From: Planococcus citreus
GTDB taxonomy: Bacteria > Bacillota > Bacilli > Bacillales_A > Planococcaceae
Direction: 5' to 3'
Assembly (NCBI RefSeq): GCF_003664125.1
Contig: NZ_RCCP01000005.1
Span: forward strand, 62,001 to 126,000
Length of the DNA stretch: 64,000 bases
Shown here: positions 29,227-38,711 of the stretch, piece by piece
How positions within the stretch are numbered: the first letter of the stretch is position 1
How the letters are laid out: each line of letters begins with the position of its first letter
Notes under the pieces: generated by a model
What the model saw: the letters and a program-made list of their open reading frames with translations, nothing else
What the model was told of the DNA's origin: nothing
The model's database searches: none
Position numbers and translations under genes: made by a program

Positions 29227-31611
29227 GTGTCATACAAAATCAAAAAAGCAGCCGTGCTCGGATCTGGCGTCATGGGATCTGGAATCGCAGCTCATCTAGC
29301 CAATATCGGAATTCCGGTCATGCTGCTCGACATTGTGCCGAAAGAAGTGACAAAAGAAGAACAAGCGAAAGGGCTAACGCTTGAAGATAAAGCAGTCCGC
29401 AACCGGATCGCAGCGACTGCCACTCAAAAACTATTGAAACAAAAGCCTGCTCCGCTGACACAAAAGAAAAATTTGCAGTTGATCACGCCAGGCAATTTAG
29501 AAGACGATCTCGAGAAATTATCCGATGTGGATTGGATCATTGAAGTCATCGTAGAAAACTTGGATATCAAGAAATCACTCTATGAAAAGGTGGATGCGGT
29601 CAGAAAGCCCGGCACCATCATTTCCTCCAATACATCAGGCATCAGCATCAATGCGATGTCAGAAGGGCGCTCGGAAGATTTCCAGAAGCATTTCCTCGGC
29701 ACCCATTTCTTCAACCCGCCGCGCTATTTGAAATTGCTTGAAGTCATTCCGGCAGAAGCGACAGCTCCCGAAGTCGTTGAATTCATGCAGCAATTCGGCG
29801 AAGACCGCTTAGGTAAAGGTGTCGTCTTGGCAAAAGATACACCGAACTTCATCGCCAACCGCATCGGCACATACGGCTTGCTCGTCACGGTCCGTGAAAT
29901 GCAAAACCGCGGCTATTCTGTCGGTGAAGTGGATTCCGTTACCGGCCCATTGATTGGCCGCCCGAAATCGGCGACATTCCGTACACTCGATGTCGTAGGC
30001 CTGGATACGTTTATGCATGTTTCGAAAAACGTTTACGATCAAACCGAAGGCGAAGAACAGCAAGTGTTCAAAACGCCTGAATTCATGAAGAACATGGTCG
30101 AAAACGGCTGGATTGGCGCCAAAGCTAAACAAGGCTTTTTCCAAAAGAAAGACAAAGAAATTCTGGAGCTCGACCCGGAAACAATGGAATATCGCCCAGC
30201 GCAAAAATTGAAAACGCCTTCACAGGAAATGGCCAAGCAGCAAAAAGGCTTGTCCGCGAAAATGAAGACGCTCGTTTATGCAGACGACCGCACAGGCGAA
30301 TTGCTGTGGAGCATCCTCGCTCCGACACTCGTCTATTCCGCACAGCTTCATGGCGAGATTGCAGACGACATCGTCGCCATCGACAACGCCATGAAATGGG
30401 GCTTCGGCTGGGAACAAGGTCCATTTGAAGTATGGGACGCAACCGGCGTCAAGCAGTCGACAGAAAAAATGGCTGCTCAAGGCCTAGAAGTACCGGCATT
30501 TGCACAAGCGCTATTGGAAAAAGGCTTTGATTCCTTCTATAAAGAAGAGAACGGCGATCTGTATTATTTCGACGGTTCAGATTACCAGCCTGTTCCGGTC
30601 AATGAAAAAGTGATCGACTTGAAACGTTACAAGAAAAAGCACGGCGTCATCAAATCGAATTCCGGCGCAAGCTTGATCGATCTTGGAGACGGCATCGCAT
30701 TGCTCGAATTCCATTCGCGTTCGAACGCGATCGGGCTCGATATCATGCAAATGATTAATTTCGCTGTGGACGAAGTCGAGAAAAACTTCAAAGGACTCGT
30801 CATCGGCAACCAAGGAAAGAACTTCTGTGTTGGCGCCAACCTTGGCATGATTTTGATGGAAGCACAAGACGACAATATCTTTGAACTGGATTTGACGATC
30901 CGTACGTTCCAGAACGCCATGCTGAAATTGAAATACAGCTCGAAGCCGGTCGTAGCGGCACCATTCGGCATGACACTCGGCGGCGGGGCGGAAGTCATCC
31001 TGCCGGCAGCACGTGTACAGGCATCTATGGAAACCTATATGGGCTTAGTCGAAGCAGGCGTTGGGCTCATTCCGGGCGGCGGCGGAAACAAGGAATTGTA
31101 TATGAAACAATTGAAAGGCTTGCCGAATCATGTCACGGCAGACTATGTCAACTTGGCAGCGGGCGTGTTCGAATCGATCGCGACTGCGAAAGTGTCGACA
31201 TCGGCAGACGAAGCACGTGAAAACAATTTCCTGAATTTCGTCGACGGCATCAGCGTCAATAGCGACCATTTGATCTACGATGCAAAGCAATTGGCATTGT
31301 CGCTCCACGATAATGGCTACCAGGCGCCGAGAAGAGAAAAAGTACCGGTTGCAGGGGAAGCAGGCTATGCGGCGATGTTGCTTGGGGCTGAAGGTATGTT
31401 ATTGTCCGGCTATATCAGCGAACACGATATGAAAATCGCCAAGAAACTGGCTTATGTATTGTCAGGAGGCAAATTGCCATACGGCACGAAAGTCGATGAG
31501 CAGTATTTGCTCGATTTGGAACGCGAAGCCTTCCTGAGCCTCGTTGCTGAACCGAAGTCACAGCAGCGCATGCAACATATGCTTGTCAAAGGGAAACCAT
31601 TACGCAATTGA
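29227..31611 (+). CDS. fadN: 3-hydroxyacyl-CoA dehydrogenase / enoyl-CoA hydratase FadN
   Basis: A 794-aa bifunctional beta-oxidation enzyme. The N-terminal half is a hydroxyacyl-CoA dehydrogenase with NAD motif LGSGVMGSGIAAHL and catalytic His region GTHFFNPPRYL. The C-terminal part (from ~residue 480) is an enoyl-CoA hydratase/crotonase domain (GNQGKNFCVGANL, MTLGGGAEVILPA, AGVGLIPGGGGNKEL). It starts at GTG 29227, seven bases after AGGAGGG. First gene of the FadR-controlled operon with fadA and fadE; its product closely follows YusL of B. subtilis. Confidence 0.96.
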   Translation: MSYKIKKAAVLGSGVMGSGIAAHLANIGIPVMLLDIVPKEVTKEEQAKGLTLEDKAVRNRIAATATQKLLKQKPAPLTQKKNLQLITPGNLEDDLEKLSDVDWIIEVIVENLDIKKSLYEKVDAVRKPGTIISSNTSGISINAMSEGRSEDFQKHFLGTHFFNPPRYLKLLEVIPAEATAPEVVEFMQQFGEDRLGKGVVLAKDTPNFIANRIGTYGLLVTVREMQNRGYSVGEVDSVTGPLIGRPKSATFRTLDVVGLDTFMHVSKNVYDQTEGEEQQVFKTPEFMKNMVENGWIGAKAKQGFFQKKDKEILELDPETMEYRPAQKLKTPSQEMAKQQKGLSAKMKTLVYADDRTGELLWSILAPTLVYSAQLHGEIADDIVAIDNAMKWGFGWEQGPFEVWDATGVKQSTEKMAAQGLEVPAFAQALLEKGFDSFYKEENGDLYYFDGSDYQPVPVNEKVIDLKRYKKKHGVIKSNSGASLIDLGDGIALLEFHSRSNAIGLDIMQMINFAVDEVEKNFKGLVIGNQGKNFCVGANLGMILMEAQDDNIFELDLTIRTFQNAMLKLKYSSKPVVAAPFGMTLGGGAEVILPAARVQASMETYMGLVEAGVGLIPGGGGNKELYMKQLKGLPNHVTADYVNLAAGVFESIATAKVSTSADEARENNFLNFVDGISVNSDHLIYDAKQLALSLHDNGYQAPRREKVPVAGEAGYAAMLLGAEGMLLSGYISEHDMKIAKKLAYVLSGGKLPYGTKVDEQYLLDLEREAFLSLVAEPKSQQRMQHMLVKGKPLRN

Positions 31612-31639
31612 TCGCCGATTAGATAGAGGAGGAAATGAT

Positions 31640-32812
31640 ATGCGCGAAGCAGTAATTGTGGCCGGAGCCAGAACACCGGTCGGAAAAGCGAAAAAAGGTT
31701 CTCTTGCCTCGGTGCGCCCGGATGATTTCGGGGCACTCGTCGTACGGGAAACATTGAAGCGGGCTGGATATGACGGCCCCATTGATGATTTGATTATGGG
31801 GTGTGCTATGCCCGAAGCAGAACAAGGCATGAACATTGCCCGCAACATCGGGGCACTCGCAGGGCTTCCGGATACGACGCCGGCAGTTACCGTCAATCGC
31901 TTTTGTTCATCGGGCTTGCAGTCGATCGCTTATGCCGCTGAACGAATCATGGTCGGCCATGCTGAAGCGATTGTTGCCGGCGGTGTTGAATCGATGAGCA
32001 TGGTGCCAATGATGGGCAACGTGCTGCGGCCGAATGCTAAAATCGCCGAAACCGCACCACAATATTATATGAGCATGGGGCATACGGCAGAACAAGTAGC
32101 GACACAATACGGCGTTAGCCGGGAAGACCAGGATGCATTTGCGGTCCGGTCCCATGAAAATGCAGCTAGGGCGATCGAAAAAGGCCACTTCGTCGATGAA
32201 ATCGTTCCGGTCGAAGTGATCCAACGCTATGTCGATAGCCAGAATAAATACCAGGAAAAATCGTTTATGTTTGAAATGGACGAAGGGGTACGCCACGGCA
32301 CATCCATCCAGACACTCAATAAATTGCGTGCGGCATTCTCGGCACGCGGCACGGTGACAGCGGGCAACTCTTCGCAGACTTCTGACGGCGCAGGTTCAGT
32401 GCTCGTCATGGACCGTGAAAAAGCGGAAGCGCTTGGCCTTAAGCCGATCGCGAAATTCCGTTCATTCGCAACAGGCGGCGTTCCGCCCGAAGTCATGGGT
32501 ATCGGCCCGGTCGTCGCGATTCCGAAAGCCTTGAAACTGGCCGGCCTGACGAAAGACGATATCGACGTCTGGGAACTGAACGAAGCATTTGCGTCTCAAT
32601 CGCTTGGCGTTATCCGAGAGCTTGGCCTGGATATGGATAAGATCAATTTGAACGGCGGCGCCATCGCACTCGGCCATCCGCTAGGTGCGACAGGTTCGAT
32701 TTTGACCTTGCGCATGCTCAGCGAATTGAAGCGCCAGAACAAACAATTTGGCGTCGTCACGATGTGCATCGGCGGAGGAATGGGCGCAGCAGGCGTCTTC
32801 GAAATGTTGTAA
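31640..32812 (+). CDS. fadA: Acetyl-CoA C-acyltransferase (3-ketoacyl-CoA thiolase) FadA
   Basis: A 390-aa thiolase that cleaves 3-ketoacyl-CoA to acetyl-CoA. The acylated nucleophile is Cys89 in NRFCSSGLQ; the second active site is seen in GGAIALGHPLGATG (His) and MCIGGGMGAAG (Cys). The frame is open 32 codons further up into fadN, but ATG 31640 follows GAGGAGG. It lies 28 bases after fadN, as in the B. subtilis fadNAE operon. Confidence 0.96.
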   Translation: MREAVIVAGARTPVGKAKKGSLASVRPDDFGALVVRETLKRAGYDGPIDDLIMGCAMPEAEQGMNIARNIGALAGLPDTTPAVTVNRFCSSGLQSIAYAAERIMVGHAEAIVAGGVESMSMVPMMGNVLRPNAKIAETAPQYYMSMGHTAEQVATQYGVSREDQDAFAVRSHENAARAIEKGHFVDEIVPVEVIQRYVDSQNKYQEKSFMFEMDEGVRHGTSIQTLNKLRAAFSARGTVTAGNSSQTSDGAGSVLVMDREKAEALGLKPIAKFRSFATGGVPPEVMGIGPVVAIPKALKLAGLTKDDIDVWELNEAFASQSLGVIRELGLDMDKINLNGGAIALGHPLGATGSILTLRMLSELKRQNKQFGVVTMCIGGGMGAAGVFEML

Positions 32813-32879
32813 AGAGAACTTTAAGGGATACGGTTAACTAGGGGATTCAAGATAAACGATAAATTGGGAGGAATGGAAA

Positions 32880-34661
32880 ATGGAACAAGAAAAAACATTG
32901 ATCAAAGGCGGAAGCTTCTTGATCGAAGATGCAGACTTATCGCGTGTGTTCACGCCGGAAGATTTCACGGAAGAGCATAAAATGATCGCCAAAACGACAG
33001 AGGATTACGTCAACACGGAAGTTATGCCTTTGGTCGAAAAGTTGGAGAACCATGAATTCGAACATTCCGTCAAGCTTCTGAAGAAAGCCGGCGAACTCGG
33101 GCTCCTTGGGGCAGACGTTCCGGAACAATACGACGGGCTCGGGCTCGACAAAATCGCGTCGGCCTTGATTGCTGAGAAAATGTCCAAAGCGGGCGGCTTC
33201 TCCATCACTCACGGCGCACACGTGGGCATCGGTTCATTGCCGATCGTCCTATTCGGTAACGAAGAACAGAAAAAGAAATACTTGCCGGTTCTTGCAACGG
33301 GCGAGAAAATCGCAGCATACGCCTTGACAGAGCCAAGCTCCGGATCGGATGCTTTGGGTGCGAAAACAGTTGCGAAACTGAACGAAGCGGGTACACATTA
33401 CGTCTTGAATGGTGAAAAACAGTGGATCACAAACGCAGGATTTGCGGATGTCTTCGTCGTCTATGCAAAAATCGACGGTGAACAGTTCTCGGCATTTATC
33501 GTTGAGCGCGACTTCGGGGGCGTATCGGTTGGTCCGGAAGAAAAGAAAATGGGCATCAAATCGTCTTCCACACGTACATTGATCTTGGAAGACGCAGAAG
33601 TGCCAGTGGAAAATCTTCTTGGTGAAGCAGGGCGCGGACATATCATCGCCTTCAATATTTTGAACATCGGGCGCTACAAACTCGGTGTCGGCACAATCGG
33701 CGCATCCAAGCGTGCTATGGAATTGACCATTCCTTACACGAACCAGCGCCAGCAATTCAAGACGCCGATCTCTTCTTTCAACCTGACGAAAGAGAAATTG
33801 GCGACAATGGCATCCAAATTGTATGCGGTTGAAAGTTCCGTTTACCGCACAGTCGGCTTGTTCGAAGACCGCATGAGCGGCTTCACGGATGAACAGCAGG
33901 CTGACGGCAAACTGGTCGCGGATTCCATCGCGGAATTTGCCATCGAATGTTCGTTGAATAAATTCTTCGGAACAGAAACTCTGGATTATATCGTTGATGA
34001 AGGCGTCCAGCTGCACGGCGGCTACGGCTTTATGCAGGAATATGAAATCGAGCGCATCTACCGCGATTCCCGCATAAACCGGATCTTCGAAGGAACAAAC
34101 GAAATCAACCGCCTGCTTGTACCTGGCACACTGCTACGCAAAGCAATGAAAGGCGAATTGCCGCTATTGCAACATGCACAAGCTTTGCAGGAAGAATTGT
34201 TGATGATGATGCCTGAAGAAGTCGGAACCGAAGCTTTGGCACAGGAAAAAGCATTAGTGAAAAATGCGAAGAAAATTGCCATCCTCGCTGCAGGCCTTGC
34301 CGCACAGACTTACGGCAAGAAACTTGAAGCAGAACAGGAAGTGCTCGTGAACATCGCGGATATCGTCAGCAATGTCTTCGCGATGGAATCGGTTGTCTTG
34401 CGCACAGAAAAAGCGATCGCAGCAAGCGGCGAAGAAAAGGCGAAGCAGAAACTTCTTTATACGCAGATCTTCTGCCAGGAAGCTTTGGAGGAAATCGAGA
34501 AAGACGCGAAAGAAACCTTGATCGCAGCAATCGATGGCGACAACCAGCGCATGATGCTGTCCGCACTCCGCAAGTTGACGCGTTCAACGCCGTACAACTT
34601 GATCGCGAAAAAACGCGAAGCATCCGAAAAATTGATCAGTGTAGAAAAATACGTCGTCTAA
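32880..34661 (+). CDS. fadE: Acyl-CoA dehydrogenase FadE
   Basis: A 593-aa FAD enzyme that starts each beta-oxidation round by forming the 2,3-double bond. The acyl-CoA dehydrogenase core occupies residues ~30-420, with the signatures ALTEPSSGSDALG and QLHGGYGFMQEYEIERIYRDSR (the second split here: QLHGGYGFM and EIERIYRDSR). The extra ~170 helical residues at the C-terminus are typical of this YusJ subgroup. It starts at ATG 32880 behind TGGGAGG. A terminator follows. Confidence 0.95.
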   Translation: MEQEKTLIKGGSFLIEDADLSRVFTPEDFTEEHKMIAKTTEDYVNTEVMPLVEKLENHEFEHSVKLLKKAGELGLLGADVPEQYDGLGLDKIASALIAEKMSKAGGFSITHGAHVGIGSLPIVLFGNEEQKKKYLPVLATGEKIAAYALTEPSSGSDALGAKTVAKLNEAGTHYVLNGEKQWITNAGFADVFVVYAKIDGEQFSAFIVERDFGGVSVGPEEKKMGIKSSSTRTLILEDAEVPVENLLGEAGRGHIIAFNILNIGRYKLGVGTIGASKRAMELTIPYTNQRQQFKTPISSFNLTKEKLATMASKLYAVESSVYRTVGLFEDRMSGFTDEQQADGKLVADSIAEFAIECSLNKFFGTETLDYIVDEGVQLHGGYGFMQEYEIERIYRDSRINRIFEGTNEINRLLVPGTLLRKAMKGELPLLQHAQALQEELLMMMPEEVGTEALAQEKALVKNAKKIAILAAGLAAQTYGKKLEAEQEVLVNIADIVSNVFAMESVVLRTEKAIAASGEEKAKQKLLYTQIFCQEALEEIEKDAKETLIAAIDGDNQRMMLSALRKLTRSTPYNLIAKKREASEKLISVEKYVV

Positions 34662-34671
34662 TAGATTGCAC

Positions 34672-34703
34672 AAAACAGGAAGGGGAAACCCTTCCTGTTT
34701 TTT
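34672..34703 (+). terminator. Terminator of the fad operon
   Basis: Twelve-bp stem AAACAGGAAGGG / CCCTTCCTGTTT with a GAAA loop, then T-run. Confidence 0.88.
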
Positions 34704-34724
34704 AAGGTTGTCGATATAATTGGG

Positions 34725-34804
34725 AAGTCGTATTTTCCGATGCTTATCGCTCGCTTTCCGTGGGCTCGCACCCAAGCCTCCTCCGTCGCTACGAAACCTT
34801 TTTT
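34725..34804 (-). repeat. Intergenic palindromic repeat, copy C (partial)
   Basis: About 80 bp that on the minus strand is nearly identical to the last ~80 bp of copy E (GGAGGCTTGGG, GAGCCCACGGAAAGCGAGCG, CGGAAAATACGA). Only this 3' half is present; the partner half cannot be found beside it. It is inverted relative to copy E. Confidence 0.8.
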
Positions 34805-34927
34805 TGTTTAAGACATGCAAGAAGAGGAGTTTTATAATTTTTGTATAAAGTGTTTCTTCTGAGAGCAACAGAAACGGTGAGATTTAATTAGCATTTAAGG
34901 TTTTTCCTTCGTTCAATACACAATACC

Positions 34928-35048
34928 GGATGGGAATGGAGACGGCGACTCCTGCGGAAATAGCACGAGCTGAAGACCCTGGACTGAGCGCAGCGAAGGA
35001 AGCGGCTGAAGCCGTGTCCGCGGAAAGCGTCCGTCGAAATGGACATCC
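34928..35048 (+). repeat. Intergenic palindromic repeat, copy D
   Basis: About 121 bp with inverted ends CGGATG / CATCCG and inner arms GGAGACGG / CCGTCG-type. The core follows the family: GGCGACTCCTGCGGAA, GAAGACCCTGG, AGGAAGCGGCT and CCGCGGAAAGCGTCCG. It shares the 500-base gap between fadE and yusI with copy C and the fad terminator; the rest of that gap (34805-34927) shows nothing clear. Confidence 0.75.
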
Positions 35049-35160
35049 GATTTTTCATACAAGAAAGTCACATTTTCAATTCAATTTTCACTAACTCCCT
35101 TCCAGTCGACTGCTCTGTGGCATTTTGATATGCTTGATTTACAAGACAGGAGGAGATTTG

Positions 35161-35514
35161 ATGATCCAGTATTACGCTTACCCGAAATGCTCGACCTGCC
35201 AAAAAGGCAAGAAATGGCTTGAAGCGAATGGCGCGGAGTTCGACTATATCGATATTTCGCAAAACCCGCCATCCGCAGCGCAATTGAAAGAAATTCACGA
35301 AGCAAGCGGCATCGAGCTGAAGAAGTTTTTCAATACGAGCGGCAAGAAATACCGTGAACTCGAACTGAAGGAAAAGCTGCCGGAAATGTCAGCAGATGAG
35401 CAATACGAATTGCTGGCAGCGGACGGCATGCTCATCAAACGCCCGCTCGCATGGGACGGTTCTCAGGCGACACTCGGTTTCAAGGAAGACGCTTACGCAA
35501 ATACATGGAGCTGA
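35161..35514 (+). CDS. yusI: ArsC/Spx family protein YusI
   Basis: A 118-aa thioredoxin-fold protein of the ArsC/Spx group. The N-terminal motif CSTCQKGKKWL gives a CXXC pair; the later region SGKKYRELELKEKLPEM is characteristic of the YusI-type branch. Unlike Spx it is not known to bind RNA polymerase, and true arsenate-reductase activity is not established. ATG 35161 follows AGGAGGAG and is chosen over the upstream open frame. It lies between fadE and gcvH as in B. subtilis. Confidence 0.9.
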   Translation: MIQYYAYPKCSTCQKGKKWLEANGAEFDYIDISQNPPSAAQLKEIHEASGIELKKFFNTSGKKYRELELKEKLPEMSADEQYELLAADGMLIKRPLAWDGSQATLGFKEDAYANTWS

Positions 35515-35591
35515 CAAGTTTGTCATCTTGTTTTTCATTCCTGGTTGTGGCAAACTAAAATTGAGTCAATTACATATTTGGAGGGGTTTGG

Positions 35592-35972
35592 ATGAGCACA
35601 CCACAAGAGCTTCGCTATTCAAAAGAACACGAATGGGTCAAAGTCGAAGACGGCAAAGCACGTATCGGCATCACTCATTTCGCGCAAGATGAACTTGGAG
35701 ACATCGTATTTGTCGAGCTTCCGCAAGTCGGCGACGAGCTGAAAAAAGACGAGCCATTCGGCAGCGTCGAGTCCGTTAAAACAGTATCGGAATTGTATGC
35801 GCCGATCAGCGGCAAAATCGTCGAAGTCAATTCTGAGCTTGAAGACAGCCCGGAATTCGTCAACGAATCCCCTTATGAAAAAGCGTGGATGGTCGTTGTG
35901 GAAGCCCCTTCCGAAGATGAGGTCAATGCATTGATGTCAGCTGACGAATATAAAGAAATGACAAACGAGTAA
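35592..35972 (+). CDS. gcvH: Glycine cleavage system H protein
   Basis: A 126-aa lipoyl carrier of the glycine cleavage system, also the usual entry point for lipoyl transfer to other complexes in Bacillus. The lipoylated residue is Lys63 in [13 protein letters not shown]. The N-terminal [11 protein letters not shown] and C-terminal [12 protein letters not shown] are typical. The P, T and L genes are not in this window; a separately placed gcvH is normal in Bacillales. Starts at ATG 35592 behind GGAGGGG. Confidence 0.97.
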   Translation: MSTPQELRYSKEHEWVKVEDGKARIGITHFAQDELGDIVFVELPQVGDELKKDEPFGSVESVKTVSELYAPISGKIVEVNSELEDSPEFVNESPYEKAWMVVVEAPSEDEVNALMSADEYKEMTNE

Positions 35973-35978
35973 GTTCTG

Positions 35979-36003
35979 AAAGCGCCTCTTCATGGCGCTT
36001 TTT
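35979..36003 (+). terminator. Terminator after gcvH
   Basis: AAGCGCC-N7-GGCGCTT and seven T residues. Confidence 0.8.
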
Positions 36004-36033
36004 TTCATATATGGTTTTCTGGGGGGATTACTT

Positions 36034-36375
36034 ATGGAGAAAGTGATAGTGGTTGAAGGGATCAGCGACAAAACCCGGATAGCGCCATTGATTGCAGAAC
36101 CCGTGACGATTCTTTGCACAAATGGTACAGTAAGTGCTACAAGACTCGAAGAAATGCTGTTGCCTTTTGAAGGGCAGGATATCATCATCCTCGTCGATGC
36201 GGATGCTTCCGGCGATAAACTGCGCAAGCTCATCAAGCGCGAATTTCCGGAAGCCCGCCATTTCCATATCGACCGAAGCTATAAAGAGGTGGCGACGACG
36301 CCGCTGCGGAAGCTGATTGATGTGCTCATCGCAGCAGATGTACGGGTCTTAAATCCAGTAGCAGGGAATGACTAG
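36034..36375 (+). CDS. yusF: Small TOPRIM-domain protein YusF
   Basis: A 113-aa single TOPRIM domain, the Mg-binding fold of primases, topoisomerases and RNase M5. The conserved Glu is in VIVVEGISDK and the DXD pair in ILVDADASG, so metal binding looks intact. It is too short to be a full primase or M5. Its nucleic-acid substrate is unknown. ATG 36034 follows a GGGGGG ribosome-binding site. It overlaps the thioredoxin-like yusE by eight bases. Confidence 0.88.
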   Translation: MEKVIVVEGISDKTRIAPLIAEPVTILCTNGTVSATRLEEMLLPFEGQDIIILVDADASGDKLRKLIKREFPEARHFHIDRSYKEVATTPLRKLIDVLIAADVRVLNPVAGND

Positions 36376-36700
36376 CATGAATGAATGGACACATAAAGAA
36401 TGGCTGAAGGAAAAAAACACCCAGCCTGTTTCAGCTTATTATCTATATACGCCGATGTGCGGTACGTGCCAAGTCGCAAGCAAGATGCTCGGCGTGGTGG
36501 CGGAACTATTGCCAGACCTTCCAATGGGCAAAGCTAATTTGAATTATGTACAGGAAGTGGCGGAGCTTTATGAAGTGGAAAGCGTGCCGTGTCTGCTGAT
36601 TTCACAGAATGGCCAAGTGACAGACAAGGTCTACGCTTTCCAGTCGGTGCCGTATCTATATGAGAAATTGAAAACGGTTGACGAATACAGCCAGCCATGA
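36368..36700 (+). CDS. yusE: Thioredoxin-like protein YusE
   Basis: A 110-aa thioredoxin-fold protein with a CXXC active site in YTPMCGTCQVASKML and the cis-Pro loop ESVPCLLISQNG. The usual Trp before the CXXC is missing, replaced by Met, as in other YusE proteins. It starts at ATG 36368 (or 36377), overlapping yusF, and is the last gene before the met riboswitch. Partner unknown. Confidence 0.88.
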   Translation: MTSMNEWTHKEWLKEKNTQPVSAYYLYTPMCGTCQVASKMLGVVAELLPDLPMGKANLNYVQEVAELYEVESVPCLLISQNGQVTDKVYAFQSVPYLYEKLKTVDEYSQP

Positions 36701-36735
36701 TAAATTTAATTTCTGAAATTAACTTAATAGCGTAG

Positions 36736-36903
36736 CTCTTATACAGAGAGGTGGAGGGAAGTGCCCGATGAAGCCCGGCAACCGTCATGAAAATGAAATG
36801 GTGCCAAGTCACTCAAAGTGAAAACTTTGAAAGATGAGAGAACGGTTTATTGTGTTTACACATGTGCCTTTCTGCTTATCTGAGCAGGAAGGCTTTTTTA
36901 TTA
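36736..36903 (+). ncRNA. SAM-I riboswitch (S-box) with terminator, controlling metNPQ
   Basis: The aptamer (36736-36840) has P1 CTCTTAT / ATGAGAG and the conserved core AGAGGTGGAGGGA, GCCCGATGAAGCCCGGCAACC and GGTGCCA (the second written here in pieces: CCCGATGAA and CCCGGCAACC). A terminator follows (36864-36903; GCCTTTCTGC / GCAGGAAGGC, T-run). With S-adenosylmethionine bound, transcription should stop before the methionine importer. Confidence 0.95.
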
Positions 36904-36930
36904 GCAAAAGATTTAGGAGAGTGCCCAACC

Positions 36931-37956
36931 ATGATTGAGTTAAAAGGATTGACTAAAGTTTTCGATACTGGCAAAGCGCGCTTGACGGCTGTCGACCATG
37001 TCGACTTAACGGTGCCGGCCGGCGAGATTTTTGGCATTATCGGTTATAGCGGAGCGGGAAAAAGTACGTTGATCCGCCTTCTGAATGGCCTGGAAAAACC
37101 GAGCGAAGGTTCCGTTGAGATCAATGGCCAGAACATCACAGCGATTTCAGGGCCGAAACTTCGCAAAGCCCGCCAAAAAGTCAGCATGATTTTCCAGCAT
37201 TTCAATTTGCTGTGGTCGCGGACTGTGCGCGAGAACATTGAATTCCCGCTCGAGATCGCGGGTGTGGGGAAAGAGGAGCGGCGCAAGCGTTCAGCAGAGT
37301 TAATCGAACTGGTTGGCCTGGAAGGTCGTGAAAGTGCATATCCTGCCCAGCTTTCCGGTGGACAGAAGCAGCGTGTCGGCATCGCCCGTGCGCTGGCCAA
37401 TGATCCGGAAGTGCTTCTGTGCGACGAAGCGACATCGGCACTTGATCCGCAAACAACTGATGCGATATTGGAATTATTGGTCGACATCAATAAGCGACTC
37501 GGCTTGACGATTGTCTTGATCACGCACGAAATGCACGTCATCCGGAAAATCTGTCACCGCGTGGCAGTGATGGAAGGCGGGCGCGTCGTCGAACTGGGCG
37601 AAGTGCTCCATGTCTTCCAGCATCCGAAGGAAACAATCACCAAGCGATTTGTTGCCCAAGTGACCGAGACGGAAGATTCGGCAGAAACCGTCCGCCATTT
37701 GCGCGAACAATATCCGGAAGGACAATTGGTCAAATTAATATTCGTGGGGGACCAAGCGGAACAGCCGATCCTGACACAGCTGATTCGGGAATATACGGTG
37801 GAAGTCAATATCGTCCACGGCAATATCTCCCATACCCAGCGCGGGGCATACGGCACGCTCATCCTTCAACTGAAGGGGCCCGCCGATGAAATAAGCAAAG
37901 CTTTAGCGTTCCTCGGTGCACACGATGTACAGACGGAGGTGATGGGCGATGCTTGA
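36931..37956 (+). CDS. metN: Methionine ABC transporter ATP-binding protein MetN
   Basis: A 341-aa ABC ATPase. Walker A GYSGAGKST is near residues 36-44, the signature is LSGGQKQRVGIARAL, Walker B is LLCDEATSALD, and the C-terminal ~90 residues form the NIL/ACT-like domain that senses methionine (IFVGDQAEQPILTQLI). The frame is open upstream into the riboswitch terminator, but ATG 36931 follows AGGAGA. It forms an importer with MetP and MetQ under SAM-riboswitch control and overlaps metP by eight bases. Confidence 0.96.
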   Translation: MIELKGLTKVFDTGKARLTAVDHVDLTVPAGEIFGIIGYSGAGKSTLIRLLNGLEKPSEGSVEINGQNITAISGPKLRKARQKVSMIFQHFNLLWSRTVRENIEFPLEIAGVGKEERRKRSAELIELVGLEGRESAYPAQLSGGQKQRVGIARALANDPEVLLCDEATSALDPQTTDAILELLVDINKRLGLTIVLITHEMHVIRKICHRVAVMEGGRVVELGEVLHVFQHPKETITKRFVAQVTETEDSAETVRHLREQYPEGQLVKLIFVGDQAEQPILTQLIREYTVEVNIVHGNISHTQRGAYGTLILQLKGPADEISKALAFLGAHDVQTEVMGDA

Positions 37957-38617
37957 AACTTTATTCCCGAACGTTGATTGGGCGGATATGTGGGAAGCAA
38001 CACTCGAAACCATTTATATGACGGCAATGTCCACATTTTTCACATTTGTTATTGGATTGGTCCTGGGAATCGTCTTATTCCTTACCGCACCGAACCAACT
38101 ATGGGCAAATAAAATCGTCAACTGGCTGACAGGCGCTTTCGTCAATATTTTCCGTTCGATTCCATTCATTATTTTGATTATCTTGCTCATCCCGTTTACA
38201 AAATTCTTGATCGGCAGCATTCGCGGGCCGAACGCAGCACTTCCTGCATTGATCATCGGGGCAGCTCCTTTTTACGCCCGCATGGTACTCATCGCATTGA
38301 AAGAAATCGATAAAGGCGTTATCGAAGCAGCGCGGTCGATGGGCGCTACGACTTGGACCATCATCCGCAAGGTCCTGCTGCCTGAATCCAAGCCGGCATT
38401 GATCTCGGGCATCACGGTTACCGCCATTGCCTTAGTCGGTTATACTGCGATGGCAGGCATCATCGGGGCTGGCGGTCTTGGGACATTGGCATTCCTCGAT
38501 GGTTTCCAAAGAAGCCGCGAAGATGTGACACTAATGGCGACCATTGCTATCCTCATTATCGTTTTTGTCGTTCAGTTCATCGGAGATTTCTTGACTGGAA
38601 AAGCGGACAAACGTTAA
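37949..38617 (+). CDS. metP: Methionine ABC transporter permease MetP
   Basis: A 222-aa membrane protein with five to six helices, the channel partner of MetN. The cytoplasmic coupling (EAA) motif is seen in GVIEAARSMGATTWTI, followed by VLLPESKPALISG. The start at ATG 37949 overlaps the end of metN, so translation is coupled. Often called MetI. Confidence 0.96.
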   Translation: MLETLFPNVDWADMWEATLETIYMTAMSTFFTFVIGLVLGIVLFLTAPNQLWANKIVNWLTGAFVNIFRSIPFIILIILLIPFTKFLIGSIRGPNAALPALIIGAAPFYARMVLIALKEIDKGVIEAARSMGATTWTIIRKVLLPESKPALISGITVTAIALVGYTAMAGIIGAGGLGTLAFLDGFQRSREDVTLMATIAILIIVFVVQFIGDFLTGKADKR

Positions 38618-38711
38618 ATTTCGCATTGTTTCAGAATCACTGAATAAAACGGGGCTTTTTGGTCCATGATATACAAAACTACATTTAATAGAAGAAAAGG
38701 GGAAATTTGTA

